A stretch of DNA of 64,000 bases from Orbus hercynius (lineage in GTDB: Bacteria; Pseudomonadota; Gammaproteobacteria; Enterobacterales; Orbaceae). Made by a program: the position numbers and the translations under genes. The notes beneath the pieces were generated by a model. That model ran no database searches. It had not been told where the DNA came from and saw nothing but the letters and a program-made list of their open reading frames with translations. Positions 51,112-60,465 of the stretch are shown here, one piece after another (positions within the stretch are counted from its first letter, which is position 1; each line of letters starts with the position of its first letter). Where the stretch lies: NCBI RefSeq assembly GCF_003634275.1, contig NZ_RBWY01000001.1:1145689-1209688 (forward strand), written 5' to 3'.

Positions 51112-52352
51112 AATCCCTGTCCTGGAATATAATTATTACCGTATGTTTTTTTCATTTCATCGAGTAAAAATGTTAGCTCCTTACCTGGAAATTCAACATT
51201 GTTATTAGACGATTGTGAAAATTTATGACCTGCGCCGTAACCAACACCATATGCTTTACCATTTTCAGTCCAGTAAATAAAATGCTCCTTGCCACCATCG
51301 ATTTTAGTGATAACATCGTAATACTCTCTTTGTGTAGGAATGATACCATATATATTAAAAGCACTACTTGCAAATCCCCATGTAAGCAGGGTTCCATCAT
51401 TCGTTAGAGCAATACTACCGCTGTAGCGACAATACATTGATGCAATATCAGTGGTAATTAACGCAGGTCCCGCTGTTTTACCTGTTTTTTGACCAATACC
51501 TAACGAAAAATTCCCTCCCATACCATATACATCACCAGAGCTACTGAGGTAGTTGGTGAACGGTTGTCCTCCGCACATATACGTTATCTCGCTCCCATCA
51601 ACGGCTAAATTTGTCAAAAGTAATGGTTTTAACACATATTCATGAGCAGAACTACGTTCATAGCCAAACGCATTATCCTCATCATCACCCCAAGCATAAA
51701 CCCCACCACTTTGCGTTATTGCATACCCGCCTTCATAAGCAGCGCCAAGTAATACCACCGCCTCACCGTTAAAATCAGAACGTGGAATCTTATACACAGC
51801 GCTTTTTGATACTTTCAGCCCATTGCCTAGTTGGCCATAAGGACCATGTCCCCAGGTATAAACGTCACCATCTGCTGATAAAGCATAAGACACATATTCA
51901 CCCGCATCAACGCGAACGATATTTTTATCTTTTAGGACTAAACATGGCGATTTAACATGCCCCTCAGTACACACCCCACCTCCAGCGTGATAATATCCAT
52001 TTTGCCCCCATCCCCACACATTTCCCTGTTCATCAAGGGCAATAATATGGTATATACCTGCTGTTGCCTGCACAATATTAATATTATTCCTAACAAAATA
52101 ATCAACTCGCGCAGGCGCAGAGGATGATGGTTCATTCGATCCGTTACCTTGTTGACCTGAGCCGCGAAATCCCCAAATCCAGAGATCACCATTTTCAATA
52201 GTAATGCCCGTATCAACAGAGTTGGTTTGTCCCATACCACCTGAAGCAATTTTAGTGGATAAAATCATGGCATCGGTCGTACGACTCATCGCCAGTGATG
52301 GCAATAATATGATGTATACAGATAATGTTATGTATATTTTCCATCGCATCAT
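51108..52352 (-). CDS. Exported RCC1-repeat (beta-propeller) protein in the Tad locus
   Basis: A signal peptide (hydrophobic core ILLPSLAMS, cleavage near residue 24) is followed by seven repeats of an RCC1-type motif of the G-D-V-Y-x-W-G kind: GDLWIWG 56-62, GNVWGWG 111-117, GDVYTWG 163-169, GGVYAWG 217-223, GDVYGMG 274-280, GTLLTWG 321-327 and GKAYGVG 366-372. Spacing of about 45-57 residues fits one seven-bladed propeller. Residue numbers count from a GTG at 52355; the start is more likely one of the two ATGs at 52352 or 52349, behind AAAGGAG. It lies 27 bases after tadG and overlaps tadV by four bases, so it is part of the operon. I know of no such component in described Tad systems. Adhesin or assembly factor are both possible. 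Confidence 0.85.
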   Translation of the reverse strand: MMRWKIYITLSVYIILLPSLAMSRTTDAMILSTKIASGGMGQTNSVDTGITIENGDLWIWGFRGSGQQGNGSNEPSSSAPARVDYFVRNNINIVQATAGIYHIIALDEQGNVWGWGQNGYYHAGGGVCTEGHVKSPCLVLKDKNIVRVDAGEYVSYALSADGDVYTWGHGPYGQLGNGLKVSKSAVYKIPRSDFNGEAVVLLGAAYEGGYAITQSGGVYAWGDDEDNAFGYERSSAHEYVLKPLLLTNLAVDGSEITYMCGGQPFTNYLSSSGDVYGMGGNFSLGIGQKTGKTAGPALITTDIASMYCRYSGSIALTNDGTLLTWGFASSAFNIYGIIPTQREYYDVITKIDGGKEHFIYWTENGKAYGVGYGAGHKFSQSSNNNVEFPGKELTFLLDEMKKTYGNNYIPGQGL

Positions 52353-52379
52353 CACTCTCCTTTTACCATTCGTATAAAT

Positions 52380-54314
52380 TTATTGTTTAATAATAAAATG
52401 CCCAGTTTCGGATATCATCATCTGATTCACTATTGAGGTTAATGCTTGATAATCCGTCGCAACGTGTAAATAATCTTTATTTCGATTCATACATTTGGTA
52501 TACCATTTACCATAAACCGCCTCATACTGAGCATCGGTTGTTATGTCTTGGGCGTTGGGATCAATTTTGATATAATGAATTACCGCTGATTGTGAGGCTT
52601 TTTTAATATAACCTTTTGCTTCGTTAACTTGTGATGTTAACCCTGAGGTGATGGCATCACATACTCCGGCATCTAAAAAACTATCTCTTAATTTATCAGC
52701 ACCAGAGTCATCTTGACCATCTGTAATAATGATCAATATTTTATTAAAACTATTGCCTTTTGCCGCAACAGGCACAGTTCTTAATAACGCTGATATTGTG
52801 TCCGTTCCGCCACCGGGTTGCCAATGACTATTCTTTATTGTTTCAATAAAATGTTCATTATCAGTAACGCTCTCTCCTAAAGGGATCAAATAAGGCGCAG
52901 ACTTAAATGATTTGAGATTTTGAGCGGCTTGCTTATACACCTGGGGTTTACTCATTGTTGCTAAATTTTCAGTCAGAATATGATTGCTAAATAAAGGAGC
53001 TTGGCACATCCCCATAAACGGGGAAAAATTTCCTAGCGGTGGCGCAATCGGCCGCGTAAAAGTTAAGGTGTTTTGTTTAATACCACTATATAATGAATCA
53101 ATTGTACCTTTTATATCAACTGTTTGCGTATTAGCAAAAGAGTAATGTGTATCATAGTTGTCAGAAAACATATAATCATATAACTGAACAATCGCACCAT
53201 ACTGCTCATTAATCAATTGCCAGTTCTTAGCAGCCAGCGGATAATCGTCGTTATCAGCACCACATGAATACATATAATTAGCATAATTTGGACTATTTTG
53301 CGCATGAGATTTTTGGCATAAACCACGATTTAATAGCTCAATATCTGTATTGGCACCAAGCGCTGGACCGATAATTTTGGCATAATAGAGGTAATAAGCC
53401 AGATCCAAATTATAAAATACAGCGTTTGCATAGTTACCAACATAGTCAAATGTTGCATAATTTGAGATACCGCCATTGGCTTTTAAATTACTCCAACGTG
53501 CATAATTAATATTTTTATTAGCCCAAAACTGATAATCAATTGAATCATAAGGTGGCTTTAATTTATACATAACAGAACATTGATATGTGTCGCCGCCAGC
53601 AAGATTTTTGCGGCTATCATCATGAGTCATAACACCAATATCATATGGTATAAGCGCAAAGTGAAACCCGGTATTACTGGCATAGGATGATACGATTTCC
53701 GTTATCGCAGACTTCATCATAGCAAGTCGGTTTGAATCACTAATTGCTTGCGAATATGAATTGCAATTAGCTGAATTAAATTCACACGTTGCTGAGCCCG
53801 AAAAATCAGCAATAAAAAAGACATCAGTCGATGTTGGGATATCTATTTTACGTGTATTACCATAAACCGTTGAATGATTACTAATTATTGTTGATTCATC
53901 AGTATTGAATAATCGAGAATCGGTAATTAAATCCCGAAATTCATTATTATAGGTAAGATAATATTCTCGTTTATCATTAACATATTCTACTGAAATGTTG
54001 GCATTATTCTCAGTTTGATCAATACGTTTATTCAGATAATAATTGATATAGCCTAACGCCATTTTTTGATTAGTGAAAAAATCTTCATCAGTCTGATTTT
54101 TATTATTTATAGCAACAATGGCAAGTGAACCCTCATTACTCGCTTCAGAGATCAACGCTTTCATTCTCATCGTTTGTGCATAATTAATTGAAAAAGCGAT
54201 CACAATAAATATCGTCGGCAGCATAATAGCAAAACAAATCATGAAATTACCTGCATTGTTTTGCCAAAATGACAGTGAGGTATTTATTTTAGATATTATT
54301 TTATTTTTATGCAT
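52380..54314 (-). CDS. tadG: TadG-type pilus assembly protein with von Willebrand A domain
   Basis: About 644 residues. The N-terminus has a pilin-like hydrophobic segment (GNFMICFAIMLPTIFIVIAF) of the Tad/TadG family. A vWA domain follows with an intact metal site: DFSGS near 170-174 and IIITDGQDD near 560. The long insert between them is rich in Tyr and Asn. TadG is thought to act outside the inner membrane in adhesion or pilus anchoring. The start at 54314 avoids a 74-base overlap with tadF that the longest frame would need, and AAAGG precedes it. Confidence 0.88.
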   Translation of the reverse strand: MHKNKIISKINTSLSFWQNNAGNFMICFAIMLPTIFIVIAFSINYAQTMRMKALISEASNEGSLAIVAINNKNQTDEDFFTNQKMALGYINYYLNKRIDQTENNANISVEYVNDKREYYLTYNNEFRDLITDSRLFNTDESTIISNHSTVYGNTRKIDIPTSTDVFFIADFSGSATCEFNSANCNSYSQAISDSNRLAMMKSAITEIVSSYASNTGFHFALIPYDIGVMTHDDSRKNLAGGDTYQCSVMYKLKPPYDSIDYQFWANKNINYARWSNLKANGGISNYATFDYVGNYANAVFYNLDLAYYLYYAKIIGPALGANTDIELLNRGLCQKSHAQNSPNYANYMYSCGADNDDYPLAAKNWQLINEQYGAIVQLYDYMFSDNYDTHYSFANTQTVDIKGTIDSLYSGIKQNTLTFTRPIAPPLGNFSPFMGMCQAPLFSNHILTENLATMSKPQVYKQAAQNLKSFKSAPYLIPLGESVTDNEHFIETIKNSHWQPGGGTDTISALLRTVPVAAKGNSFNKILIIITDGQDDSGADKLRDSFLDAGVCDAITSGLTSQVNEAKGYIKKASQSAVIHYIKIDPNAQDITTDAQYEAVYGKWYTKCMNRNKDYLHVATDYQALTSIVNQMMISETGHFIIKQ

Positions 54315-54342
54315 TATTTTTGACCTTTGAATATGATTAATT

Positions 54343-55113
54343 CTATTTTGAACGTAAATAGACAGGGCAAGGCTTATCTTGGCTCTCGATATCATTACAA
54401 CGTGATAAAACAACAAAATGACTGCATAAATTCGGTAAAAAACTGTCCGTGTTTCGATTGTTATTAATCCATTTCAAATAAAGACTTTCCTCATTAACCA
54501 CACAAAGTCCGACTCTGTATAGCGGTATCCACCGCCCTTTGATATTATTGGAAGTAAAGCGATTCACATAAGGAACTAATTTTGAATAATTACTTAATGA
54601 TGAATCAGTGGTATCTATCATGCTCGGTAAACTGTCAAAATAATTATTGATTTCACCATCACATATTCCTGATGGACAGTAACGATGTTGTACACTCACC
54701 AATTGAGCACGCGTTAAATCAGCTGAATTATACGGATCTTGCAAAATATATAATCCATCGATGTTAACTGCGACTTCTCGATCTAATAATAATGACGCTA
54801 ATTGACTTAACTCTTTAACTTGTGAAGAATTAAAAAACTCATGGCTAGAAATGCATGCTAAATGATCAGTTTTACATAAAGAATTAATCGCATTATCATC
54901 CACTGAATCATCAATAATGGGGTAAATCGCTGAGCGCTCACGAAAGATAGATGCTAGCGTATAATTTGCTCTTTCTAATCGATTTTGTAACATGATCGCG
55001 TTATATGTGTCGTAAATAATAAATAGCAACACACTCAATAACACACAACAAGCTGCAAATTCGATTGAGATCACGCCGTCTTTGTTGATAATAAAATGAT
55101 TAATTTTTTTCAT
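54343..55113 (-). CDS. tadF: TadF pseudopilin
   Basis: A 256-residue minor pilin-like protein. The prepilin site KDG-VISIEF has glutamate at +5, then a hydrophobic segment to about residue 40. The rest is a periplasmic domain with several cysteines. TadF is processed by TadV and needed for Flp assembly. The start at 55113 follows an AAGGAA site; a TTG eight codons upstream is rejected. It is 27 bases after tadE. Confidence 0.88.
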   Translation of the reverse strand: MKKINHFIINKDGVISIEFAACCVLLSVLLFIIYDTYNAIMLQNRLERANYTLASIFRERSAIYPIIDDSVDDNAINSLCKTDHLACISSHEFFNSSQVKELSQLASLLLDREVAVNIDGLYILQDPYNSADLTRAQLVSVQHRYCPSGICDGEINNYFDSLPSMIDTTDSSLSNYSKLVPYVNRFTSNNIKGRWIPLYRVGLCVVNEESLYLKWINNNRNTDSFLPNLCSHFVVLSRCNDIESQDKPCPVYLRSK

Positions 55114-55140
55114 CTTCTTTCTATTCCTTATCAACAAACA

Positions 55141-55611
55141 CTATTTGAACTCCCTATAGACAATCACTTTCTTAGTCAGCGCAGTATCAATCAACCGGCT
55201 AAAAATTGATGAAAACATGGCAAAATATTGATATCGCAAAGTAAAATACATAATATTTTTATCAACACTGACAGATGAACTACAACGATTGTCGATTATC
55301 TCTTTGATTGAGTGGCAATATTCTAACTTGACGTGAAAATTATCTTTCGAAGCTAAAAAAGGCCATAGCGATTCTTCTGTCGTTAAAATTTGATTAAATT
55401 TTTCTGCATAATCGCTCTCTCTCTCTTCAGCCAAAGCAGCTTGCCGACTAATTTGCGTTGTGATTAAATCAAGCGATGAGCCAATGAACATCATACGACT
55501 AAATTCAACAGTAAATAAAAATAATACAATAAGAAAAGGAAATACAATTGCAAACTCAATTGAAACTATACCCGTTTTATGGGATAAAAATGATCGATTT
55601 AGTCTTAACAT
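55141..55611 (-). CDS. tadE: TadE pseudopilin
   Basis: A 156-residue minor pilin-like protein. The cleavage site HKTG-IVSIEF (Glu at +5) is followed by the hydrophobic FAIVFPFLIVLFLFTVEFSR and a soluble C-terminal domain with a cysteine pair. The longest frame reaches 55869 but would overlap tadZ by over 200 bases. The start pair ATGATG at 55614/55611, behind AAGGA, is the credible one. It begins 25 bases after the tadZ stop. Confidence 0.88.
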   Translation of the reverse strand: MLRLNRSFLSHKTGIVSIEFAIVFPFLIVLFLFTVEFSRMMFIGSSLDLITTQISRQAALAEERESDYAEKFNQILTTEESLWPFLASKDNFHVKLEYCHSIKEIIDNRCSSSVSVDKNIMYFTLRYQYFAMFSSIFSRLIDTALTKKVIVYREFK

Positions 55612-55636
55612 CATCCAATCCTTATATTTATAATCA

Positions 55637-56809
55637 TTACACCTTATGCTTACTAGAAAAAAACAAACGCCGTCTTTTTTTGGTTGGTAAATTTTGATGT
55701 CGGCCAATAACTGATGCCGAAATTTTATTAATTTCAGCGCTCGTAAAGGCTTTCTCAAATTTTTCTGCATGGGGGATGAATTTACGAATAAAGTCGACTT
55801 TCCTACCAAGAAAATCCTCAATATCAATATCTTGTAATGATGATTTTTTATCAAAAGGCACATTTTCATTCAAACAAATTAAAAAACGTTTATTTAATAA
55901 TTCTGTATTTTTTGCTATTGAACGCTCTGCTTCTTCCAAGATTTTTTTTGCAACACGGATCGAATAGGGATCTCGGTTAATAACCACAAAAATCATATTC
56001 GATAACTCGATAATGTCATCTAAATGTAGGAATGAAGATGATAATCCCATGTTTTGATCAATAACAGTAATGTTAAATTGGCCTGAATTTAAATCATCAT
56101 ATTTCCAAGCTGTCGCGTTTTTCTCGATTTTTACCTGTAATGAATCATCGATTTTAGTGAATGACCCATCGGCAGGAATAGGTTGTTCAAATAAAAAATC
56201 CGCATTCGGGCTGGTGCTTGCCCCTTGGATATATAAAATAGGATAGTTGGTTAATTTACTGATATTTTTAATTGTATGAACGGCTAGCGATGAGGTTCCA
56301 ATTCCGCCTTTGCAAGCTAAAAAAGTTACAATACTGCCAACTCGTTTACTTGAGCCTGGCGGTGTAATACTACGAGTGTGTAAAATCGTTGGAATCTTAT
56401 CTAATTGCTTATGTTCAAGAATGAAGTGAATCCCTTTCTTAAGTAAAAGTTCGCAAAATAAAATAGAATCATGACGACCAACTAAAATGGTTGTTGCTTG
56501 AATTGGAAAACACCGATTGACCATTTCAGATAATTTTTCAGCATCATCTTCATCTTCAATATCAAAAATAATAATATCAAATTTATTCCACGCTGCATTT
56601 TCTGTTAACTCAGGTAAGGTTAACGGTATAACCTCGATTGTTAGGACATTATAAAGAAAAAGAATGGCACGAATTTCGTCAATCAATGCATTTCTTTCAC
56701 TAAAAATCCCCACACTGAATCCTGAAATACGTCCAACGACAAACTCTTGCGTCGGCTCAGCTAATAAATGTGAATCTTTTTTACTGTTGCTATGACCAAA
56801 TAACTGCAT
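55637..56809 (-). CDS. tadZ: TadZ/CpaE localisation ATPase
   Basis: 390 residues. An N-terminal receiver-like domain (about 30-140, without clear phosphorylation acid pocket) precedes a ParA/MinD-like ATPase with the deviant Walker A KGGIGTSS at 167-174. The C-terminus is strongly basic (KKRRRLFFSSKHK). TadZ marks the pole or site where the Tad apparatus assembles. A GAGGAC ribosome site precedes the ATG. It lies between rcpA and tadE. Confidence 0.9.
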   Translation of the reverse strand: MQLFGHSNSKKDSHLLAEPTQEFVVGRISGFSVGIFSERNALIDEIRAILFLYNVLTIEVIPLTLPELTENAAWNKFDIIIFDIEDEDDAEKLSEMVNRCFPIQATTILVGRHDSILFCELLLKKGIHFILEHKQLDKIPTILHTRSITPPGSSKRVGSIVTFLACKGGIGTSSLAVHTIKNISKLTNYPILYIQGASTSPNADFLFEQPIPADGSFTKIDDSLQVKIEKNATAWKYDDLNSGQFNITVIDQNMGLSSSFLHLDDIIELSNMIFVVINRDPYSIRVAKKILEEAERSIAKNTELLNKRFLICLNENVPFDKKSSLQDIDIEDFLGRKVDFIRKFIPHAEKFEKAFTSAEINKISASVIGRHQNLPTKKRRRLFFSSKHKV

Positions 56810-56827
56810 AAAGTCCTCAATAATGGA

Positions 56828-58267
56828 TTACTCAATAAATCCCATGTAATTAATAAACGTCTCACTTTCATTAGAGATCGGTATAGATTTGTTGATCTGT
56901 TTATTCATATTGTTGTTAATATTAAAAAAACTGTTAACGACGTCTGTGCGTTCAAAGACCGGAAGCTTTACACCATCAAAGCTGTTTTTAGGTGAAATTA
57001 AATTAACGGTGGCAAAAACGACCATTTCAGATTTACTACGTGTTGTCGATGAGCTTCTTGCTAATGCGCCCAAAATAGGGATATCGCCAATAAACGGGAC
57101 TCGCGATAATTTTTCTTCATCTTGTTCACTAATTAATCCAGCAATTACAAAGCTATCTCCATCAGCCAAATCAATTGTTGAGCTGGTTTTACGAGTTGAC
57201 AATGTTGGAATAGAGTATTCATTAAACTCATAATTACCAGAGACAGAACTAAATTCATTGGTAATAAATAATCGAATACGTTTATCATTATTGACTTTAG
57301 TACTTACATTAAGCTTGATACCATACTCTTTATAGGTGACATTAGAGTCACCATCTTTATTACTTGAAACAATTGGAATTTCGCCCCCAACTAGAAAAGA
57401 TGCACTTTCACCAGACAGTACCGATAAATTCGGTTCAGCAAGTACCTTAGCTAAACGATCGCTTTTAATTGCCCGAATCACAGTCGTGATATTATCAATA
57501 TCGAACCCTTTTTTAAGCCCAATTAATGAAAATTCGCCTAGGCTATTTACCGCACTTCCCCCTTGGATCAAAGTAGTTAAACTGAGTCCTCGCCACTCAA
57601 TACCTAATGAATCGGTAAACTCCTTACTTACTTCTACAAAAGTCAGCTTCACGTTAACTTGATACTCTTCAATAACACGAATATTATCGATGATATTGCG
57701 ATGCACTCGATAATCTAAAAAAGTGAGTAAATTCTCATTAATGCCACTATCGCTTGATTGATATGTTGTTCGAATCCGTTCATTATCAATACCAACAGCC
57801 GCACCAACTAAATCTAAAATTCGCTGCTTGGTTGTGGTATCTGGCACGCTCCCGCCTAATACATATACAAAACTTCCAGCCGATTCATCTCCCATATAAC
57901 GTTCAATCGTAACATGGCTGTTAGGAAAATTTTGTGCCAAACGACTGGTAATTTGCGCTAAAAGTGGATCGACATTGATAGTATCATTAATGATCACCCG
58001 ATCATTTTCATCATAAACAAGTAGATTGGTTGAACCATTTTTTTTTGCATATATAATCAAGGATTTATCACCAATAATTTCATAATTAGCAATACTATCT
58101 TGACTAATAAAAACAGTTCTAACCTTTTCAGGTAAGGCAATAACTTGGCTTTGGCCGACTTGTAAATTATATACATTAGCCTGACTTACTGAAAAAAGAC
58201 ATAAAGGGCTTAAATAAACCAAGAGGCGACAAATCGAGATCGCTATTTTTTTTATTTTGTTACACAT
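56828..58267 (-). CDS. rcpA: RcpA/CpaC outer-membrane secretin
   Basis: The outer-membrane pore for the Flp pilus, 479 residues. It has a signal peptide ending at SVSQA. The N-terminal BON/pilus-type domains (YNLQVGQSQVIALPEKVRTV and the segment around 95-165) are followed by the secretin core with AEPNLSVLSGESASFLVGG and VPFIGDIPILGAL. It follows rcpC by 2 bases. No rcpB is found beside it, although Pasteurellaceae loci have one. Confidence 0.94.
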   Translation of the reverse strand: MCNKIKKIAISICRLLVYLSPLCLFSVSQANVYNLQVGQSQVIALPEKVRTVFISQDSIANYEIIGDKSLIIYAKKNGSTNLLVYDENDRVIINDTINVDPLLAQITSRLAQNFPNSHVTIERYMGDESAGSFVYVLGGSVPDTTTKQRILDLVGAAVGIDNERIRTTYQSSDSGINENLLTFLDYRVHRNIIDNIRVIEEYQVNVKLTFVEVSKEFTDSLGIEWRGLSLTTLIQGGSAVNSLGEFSLIGLKKGFDIDNITTVIRAIKSDRLAKVLAEPNLSVLSGESASFLVGGEIPIVSSNKDGDSNVTYKEYGIKLNVSTKVNNDKRIRLFITNEFSSVSGNYEFNEYSIPTLSTRKTSSTIDLADGDSFVIAGLISEQDEEKLSRVPFIGDIPILGALARSSSTTRSKSEMVVFATVNLISPKNSFDGVKLPVFERTDVVNSFFNINNNMNKQINKSIPISNESETFINYMGFIE

Positions 58268-58269
58268 TC

Positions 58270-59118
58270 CTAGTTACCTCTTAATCTATTGATTTGTGTT
58301 GGAGAGAAAATATCTTTATTAGAGAGTGGCCAATCTTTTTCTTTATCACTTAACAGCTGTAAACCATCTTGAACATTACCGCTAAAAACACTTGGATACA
58401 TAAAAATTTGTGCATTTGTCATTAATGTAGAAACTAATTTGATTTCCTGATTCGTCAGTTCAAGTTGAATCTTACCAATATTATAGTCAGTTGATTTATC
58501 GGTATTACTCTCAAGTAATAAAACTCGTTTGCCGACAATGATCGGTTTCATTCTATTGGAAATAAAATCACGGCTAGGTGAAACATATTTATTTTCTTTA
58601 TTATTTCGGCCAGCAACGGTTTCTTCGCCATAAAAGACATAGAGATCAACTAAATCACCGCTATGCAAATTTTTTATCAAATAACTGTCGGCTTGAGACA
58701 ACTTAAATGGATACATAAAATTGCCAGGTTTGAGCGATAACAAAATAAAATCTTGACTTGACGGTGAAGCAATAAAATCATGTTCTAGCAACGTGCCGCT
58801 GACAATATTATTTCGCGTAACGTATGCGTGAATTTGCTTCGCATTGGTAATATATTTAGCCTTATCCGCTGAATTTGGATTAATTTCTATCGTTTTAAAA
58901 AAATAATCATCGGTTGTTAATATTGTCCGCTGTGGAATGTCGCGTTTAGCAACAGCAATGGTTATTTGCTCCATCTCGTTTTTGGGCTCTTGTTTTACAG
59001 TCACTTGCACCGGTATATTTTGAGATGATTTTTCCTCGGATGTTGACTTGGTAAATAATAATGCGATTCCAACAATGAGCATTAATACGTATAAAACAAT
59101 CAATTTTTTATCTTTCAT
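58270..59118 (-). CDS. rcpC: RcpC/CpaB pilus assembly protein
   Basis: 282 residues, with one N-terminal membrane or signal segment (LIVLYVLMLIVGIALLF), a SAF/beta-clip domain (about 52-115, VAKRDIPQRTILTTDDYFF) and a C-terminal domain of RcpC type. It is thought to stabilise or gate the secretin in the periplasm. It lies 44 bases after tadD and 2 before rcpA. Confidence 0.88.
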   Translation of the reverse strand: MKDKKLIVLYVLMLIVGIALLFTKSTSEEKSSQNIPVQVTVKQEPKNEMEQITIAVAKRDIPQRTILTTDDYFFKTIEINPNSADKAKYITNAKQIHAYVTRNNIVSGTLLEHDFIASPSSQDFILLSLKPGNFMYPFKLSQADSYLIKNLHSGDLVDLYVFYGEETVAGRNNKENKYVSPSRDFISNRMKPIIVGKRVLLLESNTDKSTDYNIGKIQLELTNQEIKLVSTLMTNAQIFMYPSVFSGNVQDGLQLLSDKEKDWPLSNKDIFSPTQINRLRGN

Positions 59119-59162
59119 GTTCCCATGATCCCTTTTTTATTTTCTATGTGCTGCGTTATTAG

Positions 59163-60407
59163 CTACTTCGAATAAAAATCAATGGCTAAAATATGTGTAT
59201 TACGTTTAGAATCCACCCCAGCATAAAAATGTTTAAAACTCGAATCACGTTTAGTCTTTAATTTGATTATTAATGTGCCATCCATATTCACTGTTATCAC
59301 GGCTTTAGCAAAATCACGATTACTGTTTAATATGCGGCGAGAAATATACTCAGCGCCGCCTGAAGGCAAGGCAATATTTTTTATCTCAATACTAAATTCC
59401 GTCGGAGATAGCTGAGTAATAACATAATCATCTTGCTCCAACCGTTTTCTTGATTCGAATGAAATCCGTCCAAACCCTTTATGCTCACCAGAACGCACAA
59501 TAACAAGTTCATTAGTTTGGTTAGGATTTTTCACCTTGCTATTTGACACGGGTATTACAGTCGGTTTGATAACTGATTTTCCTGAAGATGTAAGCGTTTT
59601 TAAGCCTTTATTCTCAGTGATTTTTTCAAAACTGTATTGTTTTTGGTTCTGTTCTTGTTTTGGCACGATCTCATTAAATTTAACAATATCAATCGGATCA
59701 ATCTGTTTGAGTTCTTCAATTAAAATAATGGGTTTATTAGATAATTTATATTCTTCACAAAATTGTTTTGCTAATTGAATTCGATTAAGCTTAACCAAGG
59801 TATATAATAAATTATGAAGTAAAGTGGTATTTCGATAACCTTTATTATATAAAATATTGAGTTGATTATAAGCATCATCATATTCTTTATTTAAAATAGA
59901 AAGCATGGCTAAATTATTCACCACTTTATTCTCATCATAGAATAAATCTCTTGCCTGAGTGAACGCATATCGAGCTGCATCATATTTTTTTAATTTTATG
60001 AGTACAATACCTTGTAAATTATACGCTTCGCCATTTTTTGGATTCATCGTCAAGACAGTTTCAAGTGCATCCAATGCTTCTTGATAATGGCCTAATTTAG
60101 ATTGAATATGCCCATATAATACTAAGATATTGTCATTTTGAGTTGATGCTATCACCGGTGCTAAAGAGCGTCTTGCCGAATCAAAATCATTGGAAAGATA
60201 ATAGGCTTGAGCGAGCTTGTAACGCGTATCTTGCGTATCTTCTTTTTGTAATCGATTTTTGTATAATTCAATCAAACCACCATAGTTTTTAGTCGTTTGA
60301 TGGATATAGATTTTTTGTTCTTCATCAATATTTTGCTTGAAAGAACTATTCTGACATCCGCTTATTAAACAAAAAATAAACATGATCATCACATATTTTA
60401 TTTTCAT
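59163..60407 (-). CDS. tadD: TadD-type TPR lipoprotein with an extra C-terminal domain
   Basis: 414 residues from the ATG at 60407. It has a lipoprotein signal (LISGC, lipidated C18). TPR repeats cover about 35-240 (for example ALETVLTMNPKNGEAYNLQG). A linker of about 60 residues, rich in K/T/N, leads to a beta-rich C-terminal domain (about 300-410; GEHKGFGRISFES, SPTEFSIEIKN). TadD usually ends after the TPRs and acts as a pilotin for the secretin. The C-terminal part looks somewhat like an AMIN domain; this is a tentative reading. The longer frame from 60521 is rejected because it would overlap tadC. Confidence 0.85.
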   Translation of the reverse strand: MKIKYVMIMFIFCLISGCQNSSFKQNIDEEQKIYIHQTTKNYGGLIELYKNRLQKEDTQDTRYKLAQAYYLSNDFDSARRSLAPVIASTQNDNILVLYGHIQSKLGHYQEALDALETVLTMNPKNGEAYNLQGIVLIKLKKYDAARYAFTQARDLFYDENKVVNNLAMLSILNKEYDDAYNQLNILYNKGYRNTTLLHNLLYTLVKLNRIQLAKQFCEEYKLSNKPIILIEELKQIDPIDIVKFNEIVPKQEQNQKQYSFEKITENKGLKTLTSSGKSVIKPTVIPVSNSKVKNPNQTNELVIVRSGEHKGFGRISFESRKRLEQDDYVITQLSPTEFSIEIKNIALPSGGAEYISRRILNSNRDFAKAVITVNMDGTLIIKLKTKRDSSFKHFYAGVDSKRNTHILAIDFYSK

Positions 60408-60465
60408 ATTTTTACCAAATTCCTTATGTATATTTATTTTGTTTATAATAATTGTTCTGTCTGTG

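Noticed and set aside
52380..54314. TadG lacks glutamate at +5 after its prepilin-like glycine (Cys instead)
   Set aside because: TadG-family N-termini normally carry a non-processed Tad segment, so absence of Glu is expected and not evidence of damage.
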